A stretch of 42,470 nucleotides of DNA. Origin: Clostridia bacterium (GTDB lineage: Bacteria; Bacillota; Clostridia; Oscillospirales; CAG-272). Below are positions 33,973 through 42,244 of the stretch, piece by piece; positions within the stretch are counted from its first letter, which is position 1; the number at the start of each line of letters is the position of its first letter. The stretch is taken from contig JAFSUT010000048.1 in assembly GCA_017445085.1 (NCBI GenBank), forward strand, positions 1 to 42,470. Direction: 5' to 3'. The notes below the pieces were generated by a model. The model searched no databases. It saw nothing but the letters and a program-made list of their open reading frames with translations, and was not told where the DNA came from. The position numbers and the translations under genes were made by a program.

Positions 33973-34089
33973 ACTCTTGCCGGTGGCAATCGAATTGTAA
34001 CCGGCGTTGAAAGCGACCGGTTTTTGCCCATAGATAAAAAGCGCAACGAGGAGAATCGGAAGAAGGTCGATTATACTGATGATACTCCA

Positions 34090-35436
34090 TTAGATAATAT
34101 AAGAATCACTTTTAATAGTCTTTTTGTACTTTTCATTAACTATTTCGGATATAGTTTTATTTTCCCGTATGATATTACAAATAGCTTTAAGTGCTGAGGA
34201 GCTTTTAATATTTTGTTCATAGTATAATAAAACTTCGTCCGTAAAATCTTCTATAAAAATAGAACCTTCATCGTTTGGATCTATAGTCTTTTTAAATTCA
34301 TTTATACTTCTCGCGTTAAAGTATTCTATTATATTATCATTTGAAAAATCTAAAAATAGGACGGTCAAAAGTTCAAAATAAGTATTAATAGGATTGATTC
34401 CACTGCCAAGATAAAAAGCGTTGCCGCCAACTATCGAAAAAAGAGGGTCCTTTTCAATTAATCCACCTGAAGTTGCATACGTGAATTCTTTACGTGATTT
34501 TATCTCTTCTAAGAACTCTCTCGTAATTGTGTGAATAATACCTTCGTTTTTCAATGCCCTGCTTAGCGCTTCTTCATCATTGCCGTAATTTTTTTTTCCC
34601 GTTGGTTGAAATGTGCAGCCTGGCACCGCATCTATATTTCCTTGACTCTCTGTAACAGTATTTCCTCTTTGATGCAATAAAATATAATCTTCTAGCTTGT
34701 TTTCATCTTCTGAAAAAATATTTAACAATACGACAAGCGTATTAATACCAGTCGAAATGGATCTGTTATCAAATTGATTAATCGGAAATAATCTCCGCAA
34801 AGAAAAACAGGAGTACAGTTTTTGACTGCCACAGTATCTTCTTGTGGCATCGAATCCATAGGGCATACACGAATTCACAAAATCATAATAATTTCTTTTA
34901 ACAATTTTGATTTTTATCCCTTCATCAGTTGTTGAAATGCCATTAAAGCAAAAGCATTCCGCATCATAAAAATGCGAATCAGTATACATAAGAAGATTAG
35001 CACTAAACGGATTTTTGGGAGTTGGAAGTATTCTGCTAAATTTCAAAAAGCGCTTCAATCGTTTTTCATTTTCCTTTGCTTTTTTCGATACTATAGTTCC
35101 TTCCAACTCAACTCTGCCTATCGGTAGAAGTTCACCATCTTTGTTTATCCAAGGATATGTTTTGCCATCTGGATAATAGAGATACTCTTGCACACTCCTA
35201 TTAAATTCACGTGTAGAGTTCTCGATATATTCCAGTATATAATGCTGATTTGTATTTAATTGTTTATAAAGAAACAAAAAACTTTCAATTCTAGTTTTAC
35301 GCAAATCATTCCTATATTGTCGAAATGCAATATAAAAAGCTGCTATAGCTATCACAACATTAGCAACATCTGTTAAGTTGTTCAAGATATATTGCAAAAA
35401 AGAGTGAAAAGAACCGATAATACAATTTAAATCCAT
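34090..35436 (-). CDS. AT-rich gene: membrane-anchored protein with Nudix-like domain
   Basis: The 448-residue protein has one N-terminal membrane segment (about 22-38) and a cytoplasmic region. Residues about 230-340 resemble a Nudix hydrolase: YILLHQRGN, VPGCTFQPTG, then E298-x7-R306-E307-F-L-E310-E311, matching the EX7REUXEE part of the Nudix box. The leading Gly is replaced by Ser292. The rest (about 60-220 and 345-448) I do not recognise. Unlike all its neighbours the gene is strongly AT-rich with AT-ending codons, pointing to horizontal transfer. No good ribosome binding site precedes the ATG; an AGGGGAGGAT lies too far upstream. A nucleotide-sensing or defence role is inference only. 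Confidence 0.7.
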   Translation of the reverse strand: MDLNCIIGSFHSFLQYILNNLTDVANVVIAIAAFYIAFRQYRNDLRKTRIESFLFLYKQLNTNQHYILEYIENSTREFNRSVQEYLYYPDGKTYPWINKDGELLPIGRVELEGTIVSKKAKENEKRLKRFLKFSRILPTPKNPFSANLLMYTDSHFYDAECFCFNGISTTDEGIKIKIVKRNYYDFVNSCMPYGFDATRRYCGSQKLYSCFSLRRLFPINQFDNRSISTGINTLVVLLNIFSEDENKLEDYILLHQRGNTVTESQGNIDAVPGCTFQPTGKKNYGNDEEALSRALKNEGIIHTITREFLEEIKSRKEFTYATSGGLIEKDPLFSIVGGNAFYLGSGINPINTYFELLTVLFLDFSNDNIIEYFNARSINEFKKTIDPNDEGSIFIEDFTDEVLLYYEQNIKSSSALKAICNIIRENKTISEIVNEKYKKTIKSDSYII

Positions 35437-35570
35437 AATAAATAAAACTTAACTAAAATCCTCCCCTCACATTCGTTAGAAGGCTAAGATAAGATAACAA
35501 TTCGTCTCAGTGAATATAAATGCAACAACCGCAACTAAAATTCAGCGAATTAAAATTCATTCCTAAAAAA
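35437..35570. other. AT-rich intergenic region between lysS and the island gene
   Basis: This 134-bp gap shares the AT-rich composition of the island gene, and the change to GC-rich sequence occurs at the lysS stop codon. I see no terminator for lysS here, no convincing promoter and no flanking target-site duplication. An AGGGGAGGAT string occurs about 28 nt before the island ATG. Confidence 0.6.
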
Positions 35571-37547
35571 TCAATACAGCTTTGCCCCTGCGGGGATGTG
35601 CGGATCGACCATCAGGAGATGGAGTTTTTCCTCATCATTCTCCTTGTGGACGGCGGAGAGCAGCATACCGCAGGAATCCATGCCCATCATGGCGCGCGGC
35701 GGCAGATTCGTGATGGCGATCAGCGTCTTGCCGACGAGTTCTTCCGGCTCGTAATAGGCGTGGATCCCCGAAAGGATGGTGCGGTCTGTCCCCGTCCCGT
35801 CGTCCAGCGTGAACTGCAGGAGTTTCTTCGACTTCGGCACCGCCGCACACGCCTTGACCTTGACCGCGCGGAAATCCGACTTGGAGAAGGTCTCAAAATC
35901 GACCTGATCCTCAAACAGCGGCTCGATCACAACATGGGAAAAGTCGATGGGCTCCACCTCATCCGTCAGCGCCTTCGGCGCTGCCACCTTCCCCTCCGGG
36001 GGAAGGCTTGGGGCGGGCTTTTCTTCCGCCTTGGTCTCGGTCTTTTCGCCTCTGTCCTTGTCCAAAGGTTTCATTGTGGGGAACAAAATGACGTCGCGGA
36101 TGGTGTCCGCGCCGGTCAGGAGCATCACGCAACGGTCGATGCCGATGCCCATACCGCCCGTCGGCGGCATACCGTATTCCAGCGAGGTGAGAAAATCCTC
36201 ATCCAGCATTTCCGCCTCGTCGTCCCCGCGCGCACGCGCCTCCGCCTGCTTGACAAAGCGCTCGCGCTGATCAAGCGGGTCGTTGAGCTCGGAATAAGCG
36301 TTGCCCATTTCGCTGTGGGCAATGAAAAATTCAAACCGCTCGGTCAGGCGCGGGTCTTGCGGACTGCGCTTGGTCAGCGGGCTGACTTCCACGGGATACA
36401 TCGTGATAAAGGTCGGCTGAATGAGCTGCTCCTCGACCTTTTGGTCAAAGCAAGCGTACAGCGCGTTGCCCCACGTCGGCTCTGCCGTCGGGGAAAGTTC
36501 GATCCCCTTTTCCGCCGCCGCGGCAACCGCCGCCGCGTCGTCGGAGATCTCGCCGAAATCTATGCCGACGTACTTTTTGACCGCCTCGATCATCGTCAGG
36601 CGCGGCCAACCGGGGGTGAGATCGATATCATATCCCATCCACTGCACCTTGTAGGTGCCGAGGATCTCTTTTGCGGCGCCCGAAATCACGCCCTCCGCGA
36701 TATCCATCATATCGTGGAAATCCGCATACGCCTGATAAAGTTCCACCGAGGTAAACTCGGGATTGTGCTTGGGGTCCATCCCCTCGTTGCGGAAGATGCG
36801 CCCGACCTCATATACGCGTTCCATCCCGCCGACGATCAGCCGTTTGAGCGGCAGTTCGGTGGCGATGCGCATATACATATCAATATCCAGCGTATTGTGA
36901 TGCGTGACAAACGGTCTTGCCGAGGCGCCGCCGCAGATGGTGTTGAGCACCGGCGTTTCCACCTCGATATAGCCCATTTCATCCAGATAATTACGCAGGA
37001 ATTTGATAAAGCGCGAGCGAACGATAAAGTTGCGCTTGACCTCGGGGTTGACGATGAGGTCAACGTAGCGCTGACGGTAACGCGTTTCGCGGTCGGTCAG
37101 CCCATGGAACTTTTCGGGGAGAGGCAAAAGACTCTTGGAGAGCAGTGTGACTTCCTCGGCGTGTACCGAGATCTCCCCCGTTTTGGTCTTGAATACCCTG
37201 CCGCATACACCGACGATATCGCCGATATCCATCTTCTTAAACGCGGCGTACGGATCCTCGCCGATGCTGTCCCTTGCCACGTAGACCTGCAGTCTGCCGT
37301 CAAAATCCTGGATATGGCAAAAAGAAGCCTTGCCCATGACGCGCTTGGACATCAGCCTGCCCGCAAGGCGGACGGTCTTCCCCTCCAGCGCGTCAAACTG
37401 CGCGATGACCTCGCCGCTGTGATGCGTGACGTCGTATTTTGTGATCTGAAAAGGATCGCTCCCCGCCGCCTGCAGCGCCGCAAGTTTTTCACGGCGCACC
37501 GCAAGTTCGTTTGCCGGGACGGCCGCTTGATTTCTGTTGTCTTCCAT
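35571..37547 (-). CDS. lysS: Lysyl-tRNA synthetase (class II) with C-terminal tRNA-binding domain
   Basis: The 658-residue protein contains a normal LysRS: an OB-fold anticodon-binding domain (about 57-137), motif 1 (GYIEVETPVLN, 192-202), motif 2 (FRNEGMDPKHNPEFTSVE, 252-269) and motif 3 (GGMGIGIDRCVML, 464-476). It charges tRNA-Lys with lysine using ATP. Bacterial LysRS is usually about 490-510 residues. Here a linker (about 495-548) joins a C-terminal tRNA-binding domain (549-658) like that of MetRS/Trbp111 (LSGIHAYYEPEELVGK, ITNLPPRAMMGMDSCGMLL). The linker contains palindromic DNA. AAAGGATATTCAAT precedes the ATG, 22 bp after greA. Confidence 0.96.
   Translation of the reverse strand: MEDNRNQAAVPANELAVRREKLAALQAAGSDPFQITKYDVTHHSGEVIAQFDALEGKTVRLAGRLMSKRVMGKASFCHIQDFDGRLQVYVARDSIGEDPYAAFKKMDIGDIVGVCGRVFKTKTGEISVHAEEVTLLSKSLLPLPEKFHGLTDRETRYRQRYVDLIVNPEVKRNFIVRSRFIKFLRNYLDEMGYIEVETPVLNTICGGASARPFVTHHNTLDIDMYMRIATELPLKRLIVGGMERVYEVGRIFRNEGMDPKHNPEFTSVELYQAYADFHDMMDIAEGVISGAAKEILGTYKVQWMGYDIDLTPGWPRLTMIEAVKKYVGIDFGEISDDAAAVAAAAEKGIELSPTAEPTWGNALYACFDQKVEEQLIQPTFITMYPVEVSPLTKRSPQDPRLTERFEFFIAHSEMGNAYSELNDPLDQRERFVKQAEARARGDDEAEMLDEDFLTSLEYGMPPTGGMGIGIDRCVMLLTGADTIRDVILFPTMKPLDKDRGEKTETKAEEKPAPSLPPEGKVAAPKALTDEVEPIDFSHVVIEPLFEDQVDFETFSKSDFRAVKVKACAAVPKSKKLLQFTLDDGTGTDRTILSGIHAYYEPEELVGKTLIAITNLPPRAMMGMDSCGMLLSAVHKENDEEKLHLLMVDPHIPAGAKLY
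35967..36006. repeat. Twin-hairpin palindromic element inside lysS linker
   Basis: Two adjacent perfect hairpins lie inside the coding sequence. CAGCGCC/GGCGCTG (35967-35973 with 35977-35983) has a TTC loop. CCTTCCCC/GGGGAAGG (35987-35994 with 35999-36006) has a short loop. They encode about residues 514-527 of the low-complexity linker (SLPPEGKVAAPKAL). The arrangement resembles an intergenic palindromic repeat inserted in frame. Confidence 0.55.
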
Positions 37548-37569
37548 ATTGAATATCCTTTGTATACAA

Positions 37570-38058
37570 TCAGCTGTTGAGTTTTACGCGATCGACCTCA
37601 ACGATTTTCACCTTGTAGGCGCCTGCAGGCGCCTCTACCACCACGCTGTCGCCCTTGCGCGCGCCGATGATCGCCGCGCCGATCGGCGACTGATCGGAGA
37701 TCTTACCCGACCAGAAGTCAACTTCATTGCTGCCGACGATGGTGTACTCGGTGACTTTTTTGGTTTTGGTGTTTTGGATCTTGACGATCGAGCCGACGCT
37801 GACGCGGCTGTGATCCACTTCGGATTCGTCCACGACGATGGCGTGCAGGATCAGCGATTCAAGCTCGGTGATGCGCGACTCGACTTTTGCCTGCTCGTTG
37901 CGGGCTTCATCATACTCGCTGTTTTCGGACAAGTCGCCGTAGGAGCGGGCGACCGCAAGTGCTTCTTTGACTTCGGCGCGGCGGGTGGTCTTCAAATAGT
38001 CAAGTTCGTCGACCAGCGCCTGATACCCCTCTTTGGTATAATGCATCTGTTTTGCCAT
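37570..38058 (-). CDS. greA: Transcription elongation factor GreA
   Basis: The 162-residue protein has the full GreA length and layout: an N-terminal coiled coil with the acidic-tip motif GDLSENSEYDEA (41-52), and a C-terminal FKBP-like domain ending in ISDQSPIGAAIIGARKGD and VEAPAGAYKVKIVEV. It rescues backtracked RNA polymerase by stimulating transcript cleavage through the secondary channel. GAGGT precedes the ATG by eight bases. It lies 30 bp after the S41 protease and 22 bp before lysS in one co-directional string; the greA-lysS pairing is common in Bacillota. Confidence 0.97.
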   Translation of the reverse strand: MAKQMHYTKEGYQALVDELDYLKTTRRAEVKEALAVARSYGDLSENSEYDEARNEQAKVESRITELESLILHAIVVDESEVDHSRVSVGSIVKIQNTKTKKVTEYTIVGSNEVDFWSGKISDQSPIGAAIIGARKGDSVVVEAPAGAYKVKIVEVDRVKLNS

Positions 38059-38088
38059 GGTAAATACCTCGCTTTATGGAAATTTTAT

Positions 38089-39369
38089 TTATTTATACTG
38101 TGCAATGGCAGCCTGCAACTGGGCGTCCTGATCGTGCGGAATCTTGTAGAGATTTGTGTACCGGTATTCCTCGTCGATCTCCACCTCGATATCCGGCGTG
38201 ATGCCGATGCCCTCGTAGTTGTCCGAGAACGGCGGCAGATACATCGCGGTCGAGATGCGGAGCGCACTGCCGTCACCGAGCGATACGATCGACTGCACGG
38301 TGCCTTTGCCGTAGGTGGTGGTGCCGATGACGACCGCCTTGTTGTAGTCTTTCAGCGCCGAAACAAAGAGTTCTGCCGCGGACGCCGTGCGCGCGTTGCA
38401 AAGTACGATGATGGGACGCTCATAGCAGGTTTTGTCCGACGTATAGGTCTCTTCCTCACCGTTTTTATACTGAATGCGCACGATCGGCCCCTCGGGCAGG
38501 AGCGCGTCAAGAATGCTCAAAATGGATTCAAGCTCTCCACCGCCGTTGTCGCGCACGTCTACGATCACGCCGCGCACGCGATCTGCATTGGACTGCTGCA
38601 GCGCCGCTACAAACTGCTCGGGGGTCTTGTCGTTAAAGTCCATCAGGCGGATATAGGCGAGCGGTGCGGAGATCCCTGGCACATTCAGCGCCTCATAGTC
38701 CACCGACAGTTCCTCCACGCGGCGACGGGTCAGCGTCACCTCGGTGATTTCCGACGTTTCGCCGCGGGCAATGCGCAGCGTGACGTCGGTATTTTCCGCG
38801 CCGTGGATGCGGTTGACCGACTCCGCATAACCGAGATCGAGGATATCTTCACCGTCCACGCCGACGATACAGTCGCCGGCGGAAAGCTCGACGTCCGCGG
38901 CGGGAGAATTCGGCATAACGTTCAAAATTTCGAGTGCGCCGAGCGTCGGATTGTAGACGACGCTCACGCCGATGCCCGTAAACTCACCCGCGTAGGAAGC
39001 CGACAGTTCTTCCATATCCGAAACGTCGTGATACGCGCCGTATTTGTCGCCCGAATACGCGACGACGCCGGCGCAAGCGCCGTCCACAAAGTCGTCGATA
39101 TTGAGCTCGCCGCCGACGTAGTAGTTTTCATAATAAGAAACGATCTTGCCGACTTTTTCGGTGACGCGTTCCATCACCTCGTCGGTAAAACTTTTTTCCT
39201 CGGGTTCTTCCGGCGCGTCGCTCGCCGCCTCGGTGTAGGACGCGGGAACTTCCCCGACCGCCGCCGTGCGGAAAAACACCTTGCCGAAAACGACAGTGAG
39301 TTCAAACGTGATCGCCGCCGCAAGTAAAATCAAAAATGCCGCAAGTCCGACCGAGATTTTTTTTGACAT
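38089..39369 (-). CDS. S41 family C-terminal processing peptidase (CtpA-like)
   Basis: The 426-residue protein has an N-terminal signal anchor (about 6-32), an acidic linker, a PDZ domain (about 125-215: GEFTGIGVSVVYNP, SPAADVELSAGDCIVGVDG) and the S41 serine protease domain. The catalytic Ser330 lies in ARTASAAELF and Lys355 in TYGKGTVQS, with the usual 25-residue spacing. It should cut secreted or membrane proteins outside the membrane. Directly upstream is an M23 peptidase with a coiled coil, and Ctp proteases often act on or with such cell-wall hydrolases, which fits the context. The best ribosome site, AAGGAT, is about 12 bases from the ATG, slightly long. Confidence 0.94.
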   Translation of the reverse strand: MSKKISVGLAAFLILLAAAITFELTVVFGKVFFRTAAVGEVPASYTEAASDAPEEPEEKSFTDEVMERVTEKVGKIVSYYENYYVGGELNIDDFVDGACAGVVAYSGDKYGAYHDVSDMEELSASYAGEFTGIGVSVVYNPTLGALEILNVMPNSPAADVELSAGDCIVGVDGEDILDLGYAESVNRIHGAENTDVTLRIARGETSEITEVTLTRRRVEELSVDYEALNVPGISAPLAYIRLMDFNDKTPEQFVAALQQSNADRVRGVIVDVRDNGGGELESILSILDALLPEGPIVRIQYKNGEEETYTSDKTCYERPIIVLCNARTASAAELFVSALKDYNKAVVIGTTTYGKGTVQSIVSLGDGSALRISTAMYLPPFSDNYEGIGITPDIEVEIDEEYRYTNLYKIPHDQDAQLQAAIAQYK

Positions 39370-39402
39370 GGTAACTAAGTATCCTTTCTGCGAAAAACGG
39401 AC

Positions 39403-40656
39403 TTACTTCGGCTGTACGAGCCATCCGTTGGAAATTGGGTCCTGATGCTTGCCGTTGACACGGACTTCGATATGCAGATGCGGCCCCGTGGAGTTGCCCG
39501 TGGAGCCCATTTCGGCAATGTGATCGCCCTGCTTGACGGTATCGCCGACTTTGACCAAAAGTTTGGAGCAATGCGCGTACAGCGTGGAAATACCGCCGCC
39601 GTGGTCAACGACGATGTAGTTGCCGTAACTGTAATGGCTGGTGGCAACCACCACTTTGCCGTCCTGCACGGCGTAAATATCGGTGCCGACCGCCGACGGG
39701 ATATCGACGCCCGAGTGGAAATCGGTCACTTTTTTGCCGTAATAATAGTAGGTGCGGTAGCCGTAACCGCTGCTGATGCGCTTGATCGAAATATCGACCG
39801 GCCAGATGAATTTGCCGCCGACGTACTCGGTTTTATCCCGGCTGGCAAGCGATTTGAGCAGGTTTTCAAGGCGTGCGCTTTCCTTTTCCTTTTCGCGCTT
39901 TGCCGCCTCATACTCGGCGGTGATCTCCGCCTCGGTCTTTTTGAGCGAATTCAAGTAGGCGACCGAGTTGCCGCGCTGCGCCACGAGATTTGCCTCTTCC
40001 GCCATCAACTGATCACTGTACTTTGACTGCTCGGCGTAACTGTCCTCCAGCTCCGCCTTGGTCGCCTCGTAAGAGGTTTTGAGCGCCTCGAGTTCCTCTT
40101 TTTCCCGCGTGAGTTTTTCAAAAAGTTTGGTGTTGTAGGTGAGGATATTGCCCATATACTCAATGCGCGTGAGCAGGTCGGACAGGCTGTCCGCGCCGAA
40201 GATCACGCTGAGGATATTGGTCTCGTCCCCCTCGTACTGTGCGCGGACAAGCTGCAAAAACTTTGCGTGCGTCTTTTCCGCCTCTGTATTTTTTTCCGTG
40301 ATCTCCTCTTCTTTCTGCGCGATCTCTTTTTGCGTTTGCGTGATCTGCGCCGAAAGTGCGTCTAAAAGATTTTTCGTAGTCTCGATCTTCTTTTCGGTAT
40401 TCAAGATCAGGCTGTTGACGTTGTTGAGCGTCTCCTGCGCGCCGTAACGGTCGCTTTGCACCGCCCGGAGTTTCTTTTTGAGTTCCGACTGCGTTTTTTC
40501 AAGTTCCGCGATCGACGACTGGTAGGCTTTGACGTCGGCATTACTTGCGTACTTGGACGCCGAGGTGGACGTTGCCGCCGCAAAGGCGCCAAAGGCGACC
40601 GGCGCGGTCATCAGGACGGCAAGCGCCGCCGAAAGAATGATTTTTATCTTTTTCAT
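39403..40656 (-). CDS. EnvC/PcsB-like M23 peptidase with coiled coil
   Basis: The 417-residue protein has a signal peptide (about 1-27), a long coiled coil (about 35-270, rich in E, K, Q and L) and a C-terminal M23/LytM domain (about 312-410). Zinc and catalytic residues are present: H314-x3-D318 (HSGVD), H362 and H393-x-H395 (PHLH). The domain is therefore probably an active endopeptidase, not a degenerate activator like EnvC. Coiled-coil M23 proteins of this type work with FtsEX, which transmits ATP hydrolysis across the membrane to control peptidoglycan cleavage. It sits directly after ftsX. GAGGACAAA precedes the ATG. Confidence 0.95.
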   Translation of the reverse strand: MKKIKIILSAALAVLMTAPVAFGAFAAATSTSASKYASNADVKAYQSSIAELEKTQSELKKKLRAVQSDRYGAQETLNNVNSLILNTEKKIETTKNLLDALSAQITQTQKEIAQKEEEITEKNTEAEKTHAKFLQLVRAQYEGDETNILSVIFGADSLSDLLTRIEYMGNILTYNTKLFEKLTREKEELEALKTSYEATKAELEDSYAEQSKYSDQLMAEEANLVAQRGNSVAYLNSLKKTEAEITAEYEAAKREKEKESARLENLLKSLASRDKTEYVGGKFIWPVDISIKRISSGYGYRTYYYYGKKVTDFHSGVDIPSAVGTDIYAVQDGKVVVATSHYSYGNYIVVDHGGGISTLYAHCSKLLVKVGDTVKQGDHIAEMGSTGNSTGPHLHIEVRVNGKHQDPISNGWLVQPK

Positions 40657-40679
40657 TTTGTCCTCATTGTATTTACGCT

Positions 40680-41564
40680 TTACGCGCCGGCGTATTTGCC
40701 GACCGAAACGATACTGCCCACGATGCCGGTGACAAAGGAGATCACCAAAAAGGAGATCATCAGTTTCGGCGTAAGTTCTGCAAACGAATACAGTTTAATC
40801 ATATTCATTTCTTCGGCGACAAAGGTCGAAAGCGCCGAGTAAATGATTTTTTCCGTAAAATACGCCACAAGCGTGCCCATCAATCCGATGAGGAGCCCCT
40901 CGATGACAAACGGACGGGCAATGTAAACGCGCCCGGCGCCGATATAGCGCATAATGGCGATCTCGCCGCGGCGGGCGTACACCGAAAGCCGCAGGGTGTT
41001 GATGACCACAAACAGACAGATCACCGCGCAGAGGATCGAAAACGCGACAAACAAAATCGAAACGCCGTGCTCGACCGAGTCGATCTTTGCCGCAAGATCC
41101 AGGCGGCTGTTGACTTTGCGCACGCCTTCGATCTGTTTTACGGCGTAATCCAGCGTCGTCGCCTTGTCGTTGTCCGCGTATGTAATGCGGAAGCAGTCGG
41201 ACAGCGGGTTTTCCTCCTCCGAGATATCCTCAAGGAGGTAGGCGTAATCGCCGAATTCTTCCTGCATTGCGGCGATCCCGTCGGCTTTGGAAACGTATTC
41301 CACCGACACAACGTTGTCCATCGCACGGATCTCGGCGCCGATCCGCTCGGCGTCCTCCGGCGTGCTGTCATATTCCAAAAACGCTTCGATCACGTTCATA
41401 TCCGTGATGTCCGCAAGATTGTAATCAATGTTGTCCGAAAGAGAAAGCACCGCGCCGAAAAACACGAGGCACGCGGCAAGGATGAGTACCGTCACCAGGG
41501 TGGCGAGACTGTTGCGGAAAATATTTTTGACCGCCTGGACAAACGCTTCTGCAAACCGGCTCAT
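40680..41564 (-). CDS. ftsX: Cell division protein FtsX
   Basis: The 294-residue protein has four membrane segments (about 18-42, 168-190, 217-237 and 267-288), with a large extracytoplasmic loop between the first two (about 45-165) that would contact the coiled-coil hydrolase. The cytoplasmic stretch SVYARRGEIAIMRYIGAG before TM3 is the coupling region typical of FtsX. With FtsE it forms an ABC-type complex that regulates cell-wall hydrolases at the septum or side wall. The ATG overlaps the ftsE stop (ATGA), and a very strong GGAGGTGATATCC lies inside the end of ftsE. Confidence 0.96.
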   Translation of the reverse strand: MSRFAEAFVQAVKNIFRNSLATLVTVLILAACLVFFGAVLSLSDNIDYNLADITDMNVIEAFLEYDSTPEDAERIGAEIRAMDNVVSVEYVSKADGIAAMQEEFGDYAYLLEDISEEENPLSDCFRITYADNDKATTLDYAVKQIEGVRKVNSRLDLAAKIDSVEHGVSILFVAFSILCAVICLFVVINTLRLSVYARRGEIAIMRYIGAGRVYIARPFVIEGLLIGLMGTLVAYFTEKIIYSALSTFVAEEMNMIKLYSFAELTPKLMISFLVISFVTGIVGSIVSVGKYAGA

Positions 41565-42244
41565 TGGATATCACCTCCGGCAGGAATATCTTCCACGATC
41601 TTGCCGCCGCTGATGCGCACGATGCGTTTTTGGAAAGACTTGGCAAGTTCTTCCGCGTGCGTCACCACGACGACGGTTTTGCCGTACTCGCGCATTTTGA
41701 TGAGCAGCGACATGATCTCAAGGCTCAGTTTGGCGTCGAGATTTCCCGTCGGCTCGTCGGCGATGATGGTGTGGGGATTGTTGATCAGCGCGCGCGCCAG
41801 CGCCACGCGCTGCTGCTCGCCGCCCGAAAGTTCGGACGGCAGGCGGGACGCCTTTTCTTCCAGCCCGACGATGCGAAGCATCGACATCACGCGGCTTTTG
41901 ACCTCGGCGCTTGAGGCGCTGCCGACCACCTGCAAAGCAAACGCGACGTTTTCAAACGCGGTCTTTTTCGGAAACAGGCGGAAATCCTGAAAAACGACGC
42001 CGAGATGGCGGCGATAGCGCGGGATATGCGCGGACGGCATTTTCGAGAGGTTGGTGCCGCTGACGATGAGGTCGCCGGACGTCGGTTTTTCCTCACGCAA
42101 AAGCAGACGCGTCATCGTGGTCTTGCCGGCGCCGCTCTCGCCCATGATAAACACAAATTCGCCGTCGTCGATCCGAAGGTTGATGCCGTCGAGCGCGACT
42201 TTATCCGGCGGATAGCGTTTCACAACATTCTTGAATTCGATCAT
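41561..42244 (-). CDS. ftsE: Cell division ATP-binding protein FtsE
   Basis: The 227-residue ABC ATPase has Walker A GESGAGKTT (35-43), Q-loop Q86 (VVFQDFRLFP), signature LSGGEQQ (139-145) and Walker B IIADEPTGNLD (160-170), followed by an H-loop (VVVTHAEEL). The YPPDKVALDGI start is typical of FtsE. It powers FtsX and so controls extracellular peptidoglycan hydrolases. CGGAGTAACAA precedes the ATG. It heads the ftsE-ftsX-M23-S41-greA-lysS string on the minus strand. Confidence 0.97.
   Translation of the reverse strand: MIEFKNVVKRYPPDKVALDGINLRIDDGEFVFIMGESGAGKTTMTRLLLREEKPTSGDLIVSGTNLSKMPSAHIPRYRRHLGVVFQDFRLFPKKTAFENVAFALQVVGSASSAEVKSRVMSMLRIVGLEEKASRLPSELSGGEQQRVALARALINNPHTIIADEPTGNLDAKLSLEIMSLLIKMREYGKTVVVVTHAEELAKSFQKRIVRISGGKIVEDIPAGGDIQ

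Noticed and set aside
33443..34090. 215-codon minus-strand frame starting at the ATG at 34090
   Set aside because: It is the shifted frame of the acyltransferase gene, with no membrane pattern or family motif. The ATG matters only as a possible frame-shifted original start of the acyltransferase.
34090..35570. AT-rich island considered as an insertion sequence or prophage remnant
   Set aside because: There is no transposase, integrase, terminal inverted repeat or visible target duplication. Only composition and the broken neighbour suggest insertion.
35520..39327. Plus-strand frames of 686 and 596 codons opposite lysS, greA and the S41 protease
   Set aside because: These are antisense shadows of three confidently identified minus-strand genes.
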